Assembly: GCF_043642205.1 (NCBI RefSeq)
Contig: NZ_JBHZSG010000002.1
Span: forward strand, 62,001 to 126,000
Origin: Thalassotalea_A litorea
Lineage (GTDB): Bacteria; Pseudomonadota; Gammaproteobacteria; Enterobacterales; Alteromonadaceae
Length of the DNA stretch: 64,000 bases
Direction of reading: 5' to 3'
The notes under the pieces are model-generated. The model did not search any database, was not told the DNA's origin, and saw only the letters and a list, made by a program, of their open reading frames with translations. This document shows positions 35,895 through 45,137 of this stretch, in pieces. Numbering within the stretch: the first letter of the stretch is position 1; each line of letters starts with the position of its first letter. A program made the position numbers and the translations under genes.

Positions 35895-37151
35895 CTAACG
35901 AACACCGTCCCATAAAGCGCTATAGGGAACAGCAAATGTATTTTCAATAGGGGTGGGTATAATATGGTTTCCGCTATAGAAAATAACACCTCCTTTCCAG
36001 TTTTTTCCTGCTATATCGGCCAACGCTCTAAGACCTTTGTAGTCTTCCTCGGATATGGACGTAGATCTTTTCATTTCGACTCCCCATACTAAGCCTGCTT
36101 TTTCTAGTACCAAATCTACCTCCCTCTTTTTTTGATCTCGAAAATGATAAGATTCTACGTCGTCGTCTATCCATTCAATCTGCGTAAGGATTTGTTGAAC
36201 CGTATAGCTCTCAATTAGATGCCCAAATAGCTTGGGTTTGGTTAGCCAATCTTCGGATGTTAAGCCGCAAAGAGCGCTGAGCATTCCAGAATCAATGAGG
36301 TGGATCTTTGGAGACTTGATCAATCTTTTTCCTAGGTTGGTTGACCACGCAGGAAGAACTCTGATCAAGAATAATTTTTCCAATGTTGATAGGTAACTCT
36401 TGGCTGTCTCAACACTGATTTGCACGTCTTTTGCCAGCGAATTCATTTCGAGCAAGGTGGCTGATCGCACAGCGCACAATTTAAACATTTTTAATAATGC
36501 GTCTGGATTTCTGATGTCGTCAACAGCCTTGACATCACGATTAATAATATCTTCTAAGTATACTGAAAACCAACGTTTAGCCCGTCGCTCTGTTCTTGTT
36601 AACGGTATTGGGTATCCGCCTCGGCATACAGCAACTTTTAATTTTTCTAAAGTATCTGAATACGCATTGGTTTTTGGCTTAATGCTGCCCGATAGTAATG
36701 CTGCCACAAAGCTTTTACTTGCGGGGGTATTCGAAATTTCATGATTTGTTAGTGGAAACAAGTATATCGGCTCATGCCTGCCAGCCAACGAGTCTTGTAT
36801 CTGCTCCATAAGAAGTAAATTTGCAGAACCTGTTAATAAAAAGCGCCCAGGAGTTCTGTCTTCATCAACGCTTTTTTTTATCGCAAGCATTAGCTTGGGC
36901 GCTCGCTGGACTTCATCAATAATGACAAATCTCGGCAACGATTGGACAAAACCCATACTATCCTCAAGCGCTAGGTGCAGAAGGTTTTGATCGTCCAAGG
37001 TTACATATTCCCTATCTGGGGCGACTATTTTGGCTAGCGTACTTTTCCCTACTTGCCGAGGGCCGAGGATGCTCACTACAGGCGTGTCAATCAATGCTTC
37101 CTCAACAAGTTTTTTAATTGGTCTTGTATAAATTTCCAACTTCCGTCTCAA
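35895..37151 (-). CDS. AAA ATPase with DUF4143 domain
   Basis: The protein has 418 residues. An N-terminal AAA_14 ATPase shows Walker A GPRQVGKST and Walker B FVIIDEVQ, with the sensor motif FLLTGSANLLLM. The C-terminal DUF4143 domain is restriction-enzyme-like (HLIESYTVQQIL, then RDQKKREVDLVLEKAGLVWG and VEMKRS). This widespread family of accessory ATPases is common on islands; its function is poorly known. The last residues (FAVPYSALWDGVR) recur in a fragment at 41950-42069. A tandem 23-bp repeat lies just before the gene and a 54-bp inverted repeat encloses both, so it looks like a self-contained mobile module. Confidence 0.85.
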   Translation of the reverse strand: MRRKLEIYTRPIKKLVEEALIDTPVVSILGPRQVGKSTLAKIVAPDREYVTLDDQNLLHLALEDSMGFVQSLPRFVIIDEVQRAPKLMLAIKKSVDEDRTPGRFLLTGSANLLLMEQIQDSLAGRHEPIYLFPLTNHEISNTPASKSFVAALLSGSIKPKTNAYSDTLEKLKVAVCRGGYPIPLTRTERRAKRWFSVYLEDIINRDVKAVDDIRNPDALLKMFKLCAVRSATLLEMNSLAKDVQISVETAKSYLSTLEKLFLIRVLPAWSTNLGKRLIKSPKIHLIDSGMLSALCGLTSEDWLTKPKLFGHLIESYTVQQILTQIEWIDDDVESYHFRDQKKREVDLVLEKAGLVWGVEMKRSTSISEEDYKGLRALADIAGKNWKGGVIFYSGNHIIPTPIENTFAVPYSALWDGVR

Positions 37152-37198
37152 TTACTAGTTTAATTATAAATTTTATATCTTGTGTAATACAATACTTC

Positions 37199-37341
37199 AG
37201 ATGGTGGCAAAATCCAAATAGAGGTGGTGGTAAAATCCAAATAGAGGTGGTGGTAAAATACAAATAGAGGTGGTGGTAAAATATAAATAGAGGTGGTGGT
37301 AAAATACAAATAGAGGTGGTGGTAAAATACAAATAGAGGTG
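37199..37341. repeat. 23-bp minisatellite upstream of the ATPase gene
   Basis: Five full 23-bp units with core GAGGTGGTGGTAAAATACAA start at 37220, 37243, 37266, 37289 and 37312, with a degenerate unit before and a partial one after. Units abut with no spacers, so this is not a CRISPR array. It begins 48 bp upstream of the minus-strand ATPase start and thus lies in its promoter or leader; copy number could tune expression. Confidence 0.95.
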
Positions 37342-37944
37342 TTTAAGGTAGGCGATTATACGAAACAATCAACGTCCACTCATCGCTCGAAGCAGACGCA
37401 TCTGCCGTTCCCTTGATTTCATCGTAATGAAACCAGTTGGAATGTCAAATAATATTGTAACCTCTTGTTATGAAGATAGATCGTCAGCTAATCCTAAGCT
37501 TGAACCCCCTTGTAATGCCTGGTTCTACGCACTACAAAGGCGTTATAAACAACAGAATAAGTTAGTGGGTCTAATAAAGTTCTGAGAAAATAGTATATGT
37601 TTACCACTTTGATGACAATTACGGCCAGTAGATGGCCTATTTCACAAAGCCCGTTAAATTGCCATGATTGTAATTTCTGCAAGCGATTGATTATAAATAC
37701 CTTTTATGAATAATTCTATCGTGCCGATACAAAACGTCAATATCTATCTTGTTGAATTTATGTGTTTTTCATTTATACGGATATAAAAAACGAGATCATT
37801 TAGATCCCGAATTCGTTATCAGCCCAACTACCAATCGGGTTTTCTTGTATCTGATGCTTGCTGAATCATCGCATTATGGCGGTGGCTCAAAACCAAGATC
37901 CGAATAAACCGGGCACATTACTCCTTTCAACCACGCTATCGCCC
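37342..37944. other. Intergenic region with right arm of the inverted repeat
   Basis: No gene is supported here. Positions 37802-37855 are the right arm of the 54-bp inverted repeat described at 35641. The rest separates the ATPase module from the integrase gene. Confidence 0.5.
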
Positions 37945-39174
37945 TTATCCCGCGCGTTTTTTATCGTCAAACGGTACTACTTCATTGACCGCGGCTTGCG
38001 TACTTTGCGTCTGTGCTCGCATCATTTTTTCAAAGGCGCTGCCATCGTGGTGATACAGGTTTTGCACAAACGGCGCATACACTTCATAGAGCATGCGGGT
38101 GCCAGCATGGCCTAACAATCTCGATACATACAAGGGGTTTTCATGGGCGGCCAGATGCAATACCGCAGCGGTATGGCGGGTTTGATAGGGACGGCGTTTG
38201 CCAAGGCCGGCTTTTTTCAGTGTGGGATACCACAGGCTTCGGGCAACAAAGTGGGTGGTTAACGGCTTACCGGAGGGTTTGGTAAAGACAAAGTCCTTGT
38301 CACCATTGCGGCCTTCGGGCATGGCGTTAACGGCACGTTGTAGAGCCTGATAAAGGGTAGGGGTCATATGAATGTCGCGACGCGATTTCCGGGTTTTGAC
38401 ATCGGTGAGTGCTTCGACAAAATTGCGGCGGACTAAAATTCGTCGGTGCTCAAAATCGACACACTCTTTGAGCAACCCATGAACCTCACAACTGCGCATC
38501 CCGGTGTGAAAGCGCAATAGGTAATAGTCGTGCCAATGCGGATCCAGGTAGGTAAGAAACCGACGCACTTCGTCCTGAGTTAATGGGCTGGGATCGCTTG
38601 GCTCTTCGCGCAGCGCTTTTAACCGGTCAAACGGATAACGAATATTCAATTCATCACATGCCAGGCGCATCAGTGAGATCACCGGCACCAAAATGTTGTT
38701 AATGCGCTTGTTGGAAAGCTTACGCGTGCCGTCCTGTTTTCGTAATTGACACAGTTGATCTCGAAATTGTTGCGCATGGGCCAGCGTCACGTCATCGATA
38801 CGCAAATGTGCGAAGTAGGGCAGTACGTAATTACTTAACGTGCTTTTCAGGCATCGAACGTAGGTGGTCCGCCACTGATGTTGATTGCGCGCCACATAAG
38901 CGTTCATGTAATCATCAAAAAAGACCGCACTGGTGCCGGTAAGTTTTTCCCGTTTTAACTGAGTAAACAAGCTCGTTTTACGACTGTTTGGAAAGTGCTG
39001 GCGATATTCAAATGTTCCTAACGCGATTTCGGCATTGATGCGTTTTAGCCGTTTTCTCGCTTTGCTTAAGTTTGCCGGGGTATTGGCCAGGCCCGAGCTC
39101 TCGCGAAAGCGGTGCCCGTAGATATGTAGGTCAAATTGAATGTTGCCGTTTTTCGGAAATCGAAGGTGTGCCAT
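37945..39174 (-). CDS. Tyrosine recombinase (integrase)
   Basis: The protein has 409 residues from the ATG at 39174, which has AGGAG 8 bases upstream. An N-terminal Arm DNA-binding domain (GNIQFDLHIYGHRFRESSGL) is followed by a core-binding domain (about 100-190) and a catalytic domain. Visible active-site parts are Arg in HTGMRSCEVHGL, the box YQTRHTAAVLHLA, His in SRLLGHAG and the nucleophile Tyr in YEVYAPF. Its GC content is higher than that of the flanking DNA. A broken relative with the same catalytic motifs lies at 46702-47340 in the same orientation. It is intact and could still mobilise this part of the island. Confidence 0.9.
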   Translation of the reverse strand: MAHLRFPKNGNIQFDLHIYGHRFRESSGLANTPANLSKARKRLKRINAEIALGTFEYRQHFPNSRKTSLFTQLKREKLTGTSAVFFDDYMNAYVARNQHQWRTTYVRCLKSTLSNYVLPYFAHLRIDDVTLAHAQQFRDQLCQLRKQDGTRKLSNKRINNILVPVISLMRLACDELNIRYPFDRLKALREEPSDPSPLTQDEVRRFLTYLDPHWHDYYLLRFHTGMRSCEVHGLLKECVDFEHRRILVRRNFVEALTDVKTRKSRRDIHMTPTLYQALQRAVNAMPEGRNGDKDFVFTKPSGKPLTTHFVARSLWYPTLKKAGLGKRRPYQTRHTAAVLHLAAHENPLYVSRLLGHAGTRMLYEVYAPFVQNLYHHDGSAFEKMMRAQTQSTQAAVNEVVPFDDKKRAG

Positions 39175-39299
39175 AGACGTGCTCCTGTGCAAGGGGAGAG
39201 ATCAGGTATCATCAACCACATACCTTGTGTCACTATATGCGAGTGCTGTATATTTGTACAGTAGTATTTCGGTTGATTGTTGTTCTCATCAAAATAGTG

Positions 39300-39423
39300 G
39301 AAACGTGACCAGTGGAGAAGCGAGGTAGCGATCTCGTTCAACCTATGTGAACTACTCGTGAATGAATTCACGAGCTTCCAGCTAAGCCGCGAGGCTTTAC
39401 GTTCTTTTTTGACGTTTCTTGAT
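39300..39423 (-). ncRNA. Possible IS605 right end and TnpB guide RNA scaffold
   Basis: Read on the minus strand after the TnpB remnant, a hairpin with AAGCC/GGCTT arms (about 39383-39398) is followed by a longer one with 9-bp arms CTCGTGAAT/ATTCACGAG (39355-39374), ending near GTAGTTCA. This is the position and shape of the right end of IS605-family elements, where the omega RNA used by TnpB is encoded. The element is broken, so an active RNA is doubtful. Confidence 0.45.
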
Positions 39424-39840
39424 TTACGAAGCCTCTTTTGAAGGCTGCGACTTCCGATCAAACTCACGTCCGATAACATCATCCGCAGGCTTTAATAAGC
39501 CTTTGTCCGTCAGCTCCGTTCCACAGCCCATAATAAGTTTAATTGTTCGCTTCTTAATAACAGCACTCGCGTTATTGTCCGCATTGTCAGCATGGTTACA
39601 GCGGACACACTGAAATAACTCTTGGCTTTTCCTGTTGTATTCCTACAACAATTGTAGTGTGTCCACGAAAATGGGGTAAGTCGACACTCCTGACTGGTTT
39701 GGAATGGGGAAACATAGAAAACAGCCTTGCCTGCTCTCTGCGCTTTGTATTCAGTAAATGATTGAATGATATGCCATCCGACTGACAAGATACTTCGGTT
39801 TAAGCCTGACTTTTGTGCGACAACCTTGCCACTGGCGCAA
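39424..39840 (-). pseudogene. tnpB: TnpB C-terminal remnant (IS605 family)
   Basis: The minus strand encodes, across at least one frameshift, the TnpB C-terminal run: VVAQKSGLNRSILSVGWHII, EYKAQRAGKAVFYV and the zinc-ribbon end QCVRCNHADNADNNASAVI. The RuvC-like core before this is missing. The hairpins after the stop resemble the element's right end. It is a relic of an insertion next to the integrase gene. Between it and the next gene (39841-40028) nothing else is visible. Confidence 0.8.
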
Positions 39841-40028
39841 GATGTCTGCTTGCTCCAAAGTAGATTTTGCCTGAAATTTTATGCCTGTTATCATAAGGTT
39901 ACGTTATACTGTATTTATGAGGCTATGTTCCATTCATGTGTGGGTAGCGGTCAATTCCTTTCATACTTCTATCCCTTAAATAGCGCTTATTGAACAATAT
40001 GACATCCGACATGTAGCCGCTTTGGAAG

Positions 40029-41366
40029 CTACAGATTCTCACCCAAGTATAAACGATGAGCTTTACCAACCTCGGTCACAAGCTCATCCATATCACCAAA
40101 GGCAGCCAAGCCAGACTCTTTCGCGTAATGAGACCAATTAGAAGCCGTCTCTACCACAACCTTGACCATCTTCTTAGCTTTCGCCTTACCAATGTCAGCG
40201 AATTTCGCCACAGCCAATAAATCATCCAACTGTATATCGCGAGTTTTACCATTTATGGTCATTTGATGCTTACTAGTCCATCCAGCACCATTACTGTATG
40301 TGATGTCATAAGCTGGCGACAGCTTCCAAACACCCGACTGATCCATTAAAAACGAAATGTTCTTTGTGTGATCATCTTGGTTAACTAACACCACATTAAA
40401 AACCATGCGCAAATAGAACTGCTCAATCTCTTTGGCCGATAAACCAAGCTGACGCATTACACCTATCGCCTGCTCATAAGAATAACCACCAGAGACATTG
40501 AAATCATAGTGAGCCATACCACACAGAGATTGCATGTGAATCTTGTCACCACCATTAAGCCTGTCAAAGCGCTTAGTCATAAAGTGAGAACGCCCGTTTT
40601 CCTCAAACAAACGACACTCATTCATTTCTACGCCAGTATCTACAGCCATTAAGTAATACGCGTATTCAAGCAGACCAAAACCTTTGGGATCTGAAAGCAA
40701 CTCTTTATCTTTATTGCCATCCACACCATCAAACTTTAGCAAGTAATAATCGAAACCTTCGCCTGCTGGAGCCTGACCAGTTTTAATAACATTCGTTTCT
40801 TTGTTCCACGCAATAATCGCTTTTGCTCGCGCACCACCTGCTGATGTACCAACCAAAATAATCTGCTCAACAGTTTCGCGTCGCGCATCCTGACCTTCAT
40901 GATCAAATGTCGCGTTTAACTCAGTCTTTTCTTGAAGCGCCTTATTAGCCAAATCAACAAGCTCACTTAACTGAATTTCGGACACGCTTTCTTTAATCTC
41001 ACCAACAGTCGGCCTAAACTCTAGGCCACCCATGCCACGAGAGCCGATATAACAAAGACGCTCTATTGGACTGAACGACTCTGGATTACGTGAATTTCGC
41101 TCTAACCACTGATCAATTAATCGGTTACCAAACTTGTCCGGCAAACTATCAGCCAACATTCCTGGCAAACCTTTAAAGGTTTCTTCTGATAAACCACCAA
41201 ACGAATATGACTTACCACTCAGCGGCATCTTAATTGGCGATAACTCAATTCCCGAACGCTGAAAGTGCTTCGAATACTCAAAGAACCCCAAACCCCTTTG
41301 CCAAGTTACCGAACCAATCATTGTATCCCACAGGTACACATCAGCCTTTTCGATTACTCCTGCCAT
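40029..41366 (-). CDS. hipA: HipA-type toxin kinase (locus 2)
   Basis: The HipA-family kinase has about 445 residues. Landmarks are the N-terminal subdomain ending in LPDKFGNRLIDQW, the loop VGTSAGGARAKAIIAW, the catalytic loop VNQDDHTKNISF and LSPAYDITYSNG. The ATG at 41366 lies 4 bases after the hipB stop and behind AAGGA; an ATG at 41390 overlapping hipB is possible. It is not closely similar to the HipA of locus 1, so the locus was acquired separately. Confidence 0.9.
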   Translation of the reverse strand: MAGVIEKADVYLWDTMIGSVTWQRGLGFFEYSKHFQRSGIELSPIKMPLSGKSYSFGGLSEETFKGLPGMLADSLPDKFGNRLIDQWLERNSRNPESFSPIERLCYIGSRGMGGLEFRPTVGEIKESVSEIQLSELVDLANKALQEKTELNATFDHEGQDARRETVEQIILVGTSAGGARAKAIIAWNKETNVIKTGQAPAGEGFDYYLLKFDGVDGNKDKELLSDPKGFGLLEYAYYLMAVDTGVEMNECRLFEENGRSHFMTKRFDRLNGGDKIHMQSLCGMAHYDFNVSGGYSYEQAIGVMRQLGLSAKEIEQFYLRMVFNVVLVNQDDHTKNISFLMDQSGVWKLSPAYDITYSNGAGWTSKHQMTINGKTRDIQLDDLLAVAKFADIGKAKAKKMVKVVVETASNWSHYAKESGLAAFGDMDELVTEVGKAHRLYLGENL

Positions 41367-41370
41367 TACA

Positions 41371-41766
41371 TTACTTGTCCTTATCTCCATGTAATTGTTG
41401 AATCGTTTTATTCCACTCAAAGCCAGTTGATGACTGATGATCACCCTTCGGTTTTCCCACACGCTTACGCGGTTCATTTCTAGCTGTAATTAACGACGCT
41501 GACTTAATTGGCGGCTCCGGCATAAAGTTATCAATCTCATGCAACTTGCCCAAGGCACGCAATACGGCCAAAACCTTTAACATTCCTACGCTTCGCTTAC
41601 CGCCCTCTAACCCCTGAACAGTTGAAACATTTACGCCAGCTTTATCAGCTAACTCTTGTTGCTCCAACCCCTCGTTAAGACGCGCCTGTAAGAATCGCTT
41701 ACCTATCATCTCCAAGATAGCAGCATTACTCATTCTATCGAGCTTCATAACAGTGAAAATTTCCAT
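41371..41766 (-). CDS. hipB: HipB-type antitoxin (locus 2)
   Basis: This 131-residue XRE regulator has its helix-turn-helix at about 22-75 (GLEQQELADKAGVNVSTVQG, KRSVGMLKVLAVLRAL) and a flexible basic tail that probably contacts HipA. In-frame ATGs at 41748 and 41733 leave the start uncertain. An inverted repeat at 41823-41846 is the candidate operator. Confidence 0.85.
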   Translation of the reverse strand: MEIFTVMKLDRMSNAAILEMIGKRFLQARLNEGLEQQELADKAGVNVSTVQGLEGGKRSVGMLKVLAVLRALGKLHEIDNFMPEPPIKSASLITARNEPRKRVGKPKGDHQSSTGFEWNKTIQQLHGDKDK

Positions 41767-41822
41767 TATTGTGTCTGAATATTGACAATATAGCGTAAAA
41801 AAGCATTATTACGCAAACATAT

Positions 41823-41846
41823 TAATAGTGAAAATAAGCACTATTA
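41823..41846. promoter_or_regulatory. Inverted-repeat operator of hipBA locus 2
   Basis: Perfect 8-bp arms TAATAGTG and CACTATTA are separated by 8 bases, 57 bp before the first hipB start codon. A similar pair, GTGC..GCAC, follows at about 41868-41882. The sequence is unlike the operators of the other two hipBA loci. Confidence 0.6.
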
Positions 41847-41949
41847 TGTGGCAGAAGATGACAGTACAGTGCTTATTTGCACTATTACGTTTAAGCTTCA
41901 CAAAAACCCTAACACCGACCTACCCTATATTCATAGTTTATACTTGTAG

Positions 41950-42069
41950 GTTACGTACTTGCTGTCTACGAATATTGAGCGAGAAACATTCGATGATCTC
42001 CGCTTTTCTCTCGATTCAGCAAGTACATTTGCTATTGACTATAGCGCTTTATGGAATGGTATTCGTTAA
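41950..42069 (+). pseudogene. C-terminal fragment of a DUF4143 ATPase
   Basis: The plus strand between a TAG and a TAA encodes STFAIDYSALWNGIR at its end. This matches the last residues of the ATPase at 35895-37151 (NTFAVPYSALWDGVR). No other part of the gene is left. It shows that a further ATPase module once lay here. Confidence 0.65.
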
Positions 42070-42095
42070 CGTCGCCTATTGGCACATTGAGACGT

Positions 42096-42548
42096 TTACA
42101 CCAATACGATTGTCTCTTTTGAGGCTTCTGTTACCCAGTATTCTGAGGGAACATCACTATCCAGAAAACGGAAGTAAGCAATATAGCTGTCCAAATAGTG
42201 TGTCGCCACTCCCCTAAATCGTTTATGCTCAATATCAAAGGGTAAGTTCTTTACCAACGTTGAATACGAGGGATTACCATCAGTACAAAGTATCGTGTTT
42301 GGCAACAACACTGGCGCTAGGGCTCGCTCAATCTCTTGCTTCGAGTTGTTCTCCATGACCGCGTGCATGACAGCTCCTTGGCGGTTGAGCGGAATCATTA
42401 TTGGAACTTTTGGAGGATTGCCACCGCCTCGGAAACGCGGCTCCCTATCGAGATCTTTTGCTCCCTTGTCACTGCGAGGCAAGAAAGTCTCGTCGGCCTA
42501 GACGATACCGTGTAGCTCAACAGGTTTATCAACTTCAGCATAGTTGTT
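42096..42548 (-). pseudogene. IS1595-family transposase remnant
   Basis: The minus strand reads HGIV, a TAG stop, then ADETFLPRSDKGAKDLDRE, FRGGGNPPKVPI and the run ALAPVLLPNTILCTDGN of ISXO2-like DDE transposases. The end of the catalytic domain is deleted, so DIEHKR joins FRGVATHYLDSYIAYFRFL directly. The N-terminus is missing too. It is inactive. The gap 42549-42725 before the next gene shows only its promoter region. Confidence 0.8.
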
Positions 42549-42725
42549 AGGTTTAGTGTATTAATTTCAGCATAGATTTCCCCTATAGTGTTTTTATTTG
42601 AACACAGTTGCAAGATAAACTGTGTTGATATTAGTACAGTTTCGCCTTATTCTGTATTTAATTTCACATAGCTTTGCGGCTAATAAATAAGAACATCCAG
42701 CTTAAATACGAAAGAGAAATGGCTT

Positions 42726-44042
42726 ATGATCGAAAAGCTTAAAGAGGTAATCCTGGATTATCAGGAAGTTAACTTAGACAAGGGAAGCGAAAGGGATCTT
42801 GAAGTGTCCTCCATCCCGAACGCCGCCACCGTTATTCTAGGTGTTCGCCGCTCAGGTAAGTCTACCTTGGTATACCAACGCATTGCAGAACTGCTCGATA
42901 TCGGTGTTAAGCGCGAAAACATTCTTCTACTGAACTTTTTCGATGACCGCCTGCAAGGGCTTAATATCACTGAGCCAAGAGTAATTATCGAGGCGTATTT
43001 CTCACTGTATCCCGATAAAAAAGGTACTGAGGATGTCTACTGCTTTTTCGATGAAATTCAAGAGTTATCCAACTGGGAACCCTTTGTTGATCGCATCATG
43101 CGAATGGAGCGATGCAAAGTGTGCATAACCGGCTCATCTGCAAAGCTTTTATCTGAAGAAGTCGCCACTCAGATGCGTGGCCGCCAACTGACACACGAAC
43201 TATTCCCTTTTTCATTCAAAGAATTCATGACTCACCTTGGACATGAAATTCCAACTCGGATCTCTGAAAAAAGTCGCCTCAGGCTGAGTAAAGGGTTTGA
43301 AGATTATTGGGAAGCTGGCGGTTTCCCTGCTGTTGCGACAGTAACACCGAGAGAGCGAGTAACCATGCATCAGGATTACTTCAACACTGCGTTATCGAGA
43401 GACGTTATCGAACGTCATAAGGTTAAGCACCCCGTCGCGCTCAAGTTTCTAGCTCGTTGGTTTATCGATAATATTGGAAGTTCGTACAGCGGTAATAAAC
43501 TTTTCAACACCCTTAGAAGCCAAGGACATCGCCTTACTCGACCCGATGTCGGAAACTATATAGAGCACCTTATTGATGCCTTCTTCTTCTTCTCTGTGCG
43601 AAAGTTCGACGCTTCGCTATCCAAATCCGTTGGCGCTGATCCAAAGATGTATTGCATCGACGCCGCGCTAGTGACCTCCACTAGCACTCGAATTCTTGCC
43701 AACATCGGCAACCGACTCGAAAATATCATCTTTCTAGCTTTGCGCCGAGTTACAGAACAGATTTTTTACTTCAAGAGCAGCAATAATTATGAGTGCGACT
43801 TCGTATCAATTCTATCTGGTTCTCGCGAAAAAAAACTCATCCAAGTCACTGAGCGAATAGACGAAGAATCTACAAGAGAAAGGGAGATTAGAGGTTTAAG
43901 AGCCGCAATGAAAGAACTCAGCATTAATTTAGGCTATATAGTCACACGCTCTCACTACGAAGAGCTGAAGGTTGAAGAAGGCACTATCAATATATTGCCA
44001 GCCTGGAAGTTTTTATTAATGTGCGATGAGTGGCGGCCTTAA
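42726..44042 (+). CDS. AAA ATPase with DUF4143 domain, second type
   Basis: The protein has 438 residues. Walker A is GVRRSGKST and Walker B is VYCFFDEIQ, with VCITGSSAKLLS as the sensor. The C-terminal DUF4143 part contains the nuclease-like motif NYECDFVSI. It belongs to the same superfamily as the ATPase at 35895-37151 but is clearly another subtype. It stands alone on its strand, with no coupled partner. Its cellular role is unknown. Confidence 0.85.
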   Translation: MIEKLKEVILDYQEVNLDKGSERDLEVSSIPNAATVILGVRRSGKSTLVYQRIAELLDIGVKRENILLLNFFDDRLQGLNITEPRVIIEAYFSLYPDKKGTEDVYCFFDEIQELSNWEPFVDRIMRMERCKVCITGSSAKLLSEEVATQMRGRQLTHELFPFSFKEFMTHLGHEIPTRISEKSRLRLSKGFEDYWEAGGFPAVATVTPRERVTMHQDYFNTALSRDVIERHKVKHPVALKFLARWFIDNIGSSYSGNKLFNTLRSQGHRLTRPDVGNYIEHLIDAFFFFSVRKFDASLSKSVGADPKMYCIDAALVTSTSTRILANIGNRLENIIFLALRRVTEQIFYFKSSNNYECDFVSILSGSREKKLIQVTERIDEESTREREIRGLRAAMKELSINLGYIVTRSHYEELKVEEGTINILPAWKFLLMCDEWRP

Positions 44043-44376
44043 CTCTGTAAGGTCGCTTTTGTCCTTGGCGGCAGAGCTAGTCAGTTTGGCGAGACCAACA
44101 ATTAAGGCAAATAGAGCCATATTCGTACAGGTGTATTTCAGTTGATTGTTGGCGTAGCCAAGGTGAACGTCCCCGCAACTTCGCTACGCTGTGATCACGG
44201 GGTTCTCTCGATGGATTAGATAAAACTCCAACTTGCTGAATTTCCGAAATAAAAGCCTATCCCTTACCGTTCGGGCAATCATCGACTTGATCTACGCGTT
44301 CTATTCACAACTTTCTAGAAGTTGAAGTTGAAGTTGACTTTGACTTTGACATTGATCGATCAACCATCTGGGTTTG
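44043..44376. other. Intergenic region with short direct repeats
   Basis: No gene is supported. A stretch near 44122-44152 resembles 39246-39276 beside the integrase (shared core TTTC.GTTGATTGTTG), hinting at a common element end. Around 44320-44353 hexamer repeats (GAAGTT, then GACTTT) form a simple-sequence patch. Confidence 0.5.
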
Positions 44377-44738
44377 TTAGCGATTTATCAACGCTATACG
44401 GTTTATTATGGATGATAAACCTCTAGAGGTTGATCCTGTCATTGTGTCTACGGTTACGTTATCCCGAACAAGTTTTCGCTCCATGCCCCAACCGGCTTTC
44501 TGGGTTTTTACGTCTTTATGGGCCTTGGTTGCCTTGAAGGTGAAAACCACTTTACCGTCCCATTCACCGCCCTCTTCATAGCGATAATCGGTAATGACAC
44601 CGCCAAAGTAAGACGGCTTATCCTGAGCGTTATGAAAGTATATATCGCCGCCGAGTAAGGCTTTTGCATTTTCCTTGGATACGATCCAATAGCTGCAAAA
44701 TATCCGCCGTTTGAACCAGAGAAATTAGCAGGTTAAAC
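44377..44738 (-). pseudogene. Fragment of an unrecognised gene
   Basis: An open frame of about 120 codons without a start encodes SYWIVSKENAKALLGG, KPSYFGGVITDYRYEEGGEW and KATKAHKDVKTQKAGWGMER. Composition and codon pattern look like real protein, but no ATG or ribosome binding site is present. The opening strand could belong to a PUA/EVE-like fold, which is a guess. It is probably the 3' end of a gene truncated by an insertion. Confidence 0.45.
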
Positions 44739-44983
44739 CATAGGGGGTATTAACCTAGACCATAGAAATCATCATAATGGACCACAAAGTAAATAGGGGC
44801 TCCGAAGAGCTGCAAAGAATTTAGGCTCAAACACGATTTTTATTGAAAGACGCAGAACGAAGGTTGGTTGCAAACGATTCGATGATGCAAATATCGCACT
44901 GGTGAGTATCATACTGTTCAGTTCGATACTTTTGAAAGCACAGTTGATGAAAAGGATGTCTGTGATTAATCACACTAAAAATA

Positions 44984-45123
44984 GGATAATTATCCACATT
45001 AAAACACCCTTAACCGGATAATTATCCCTAAATAAAGCGACAACCTTACAACTCAAACTTGAATAATTATATTTTTAAGGGATAATTATCCATATTAAGC
45101 AACAATTAACGGGATAATAATCC
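44984..45123. promoter_or_regulatory. Four phased operators of hipBA locus 3
   Basis: The palindrome GGATAATTATCC occurs at 44984-44995, 45016-45027 and 45080-45091, and with one change (GGATAATAATCC) at 45112-45123. Spacings are 32, 64 and 32 bp, about three and six turns of the helix, so all sites face one side of the DNA. E. coli HipB binds TATCC-N8-GGATA sites, a related half-site. The last copy ends 14 bp before the hipB start codon. The region 44739-44983 shows nothing else. Confidence 0.8.
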
Positions 45124-45137
45124 CTAACGAGTGAAGT

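Noticed and set aside
37199..37341. Possible CRISPR array
   Set aside because: Units of 23 bp follow each other without spacers, so it is a minisatellite. The frame reading through it (PPPLFIFYHH-like) is a translation of the repeat and not a gene.
39066..39482. Minus-strand frame of 138 codons overlapping the integrase start
   Set aside because: It overlaps the integrase in another frame and covers the TnpB relic's right-end hairpins; no motif supports it.
41828..42217. Plus-strand frame of 129 codons
   Set aside because: It overlaps the ATPase fragment in a different frame and the IS1595 relic on the other strand. The translation has no domain.
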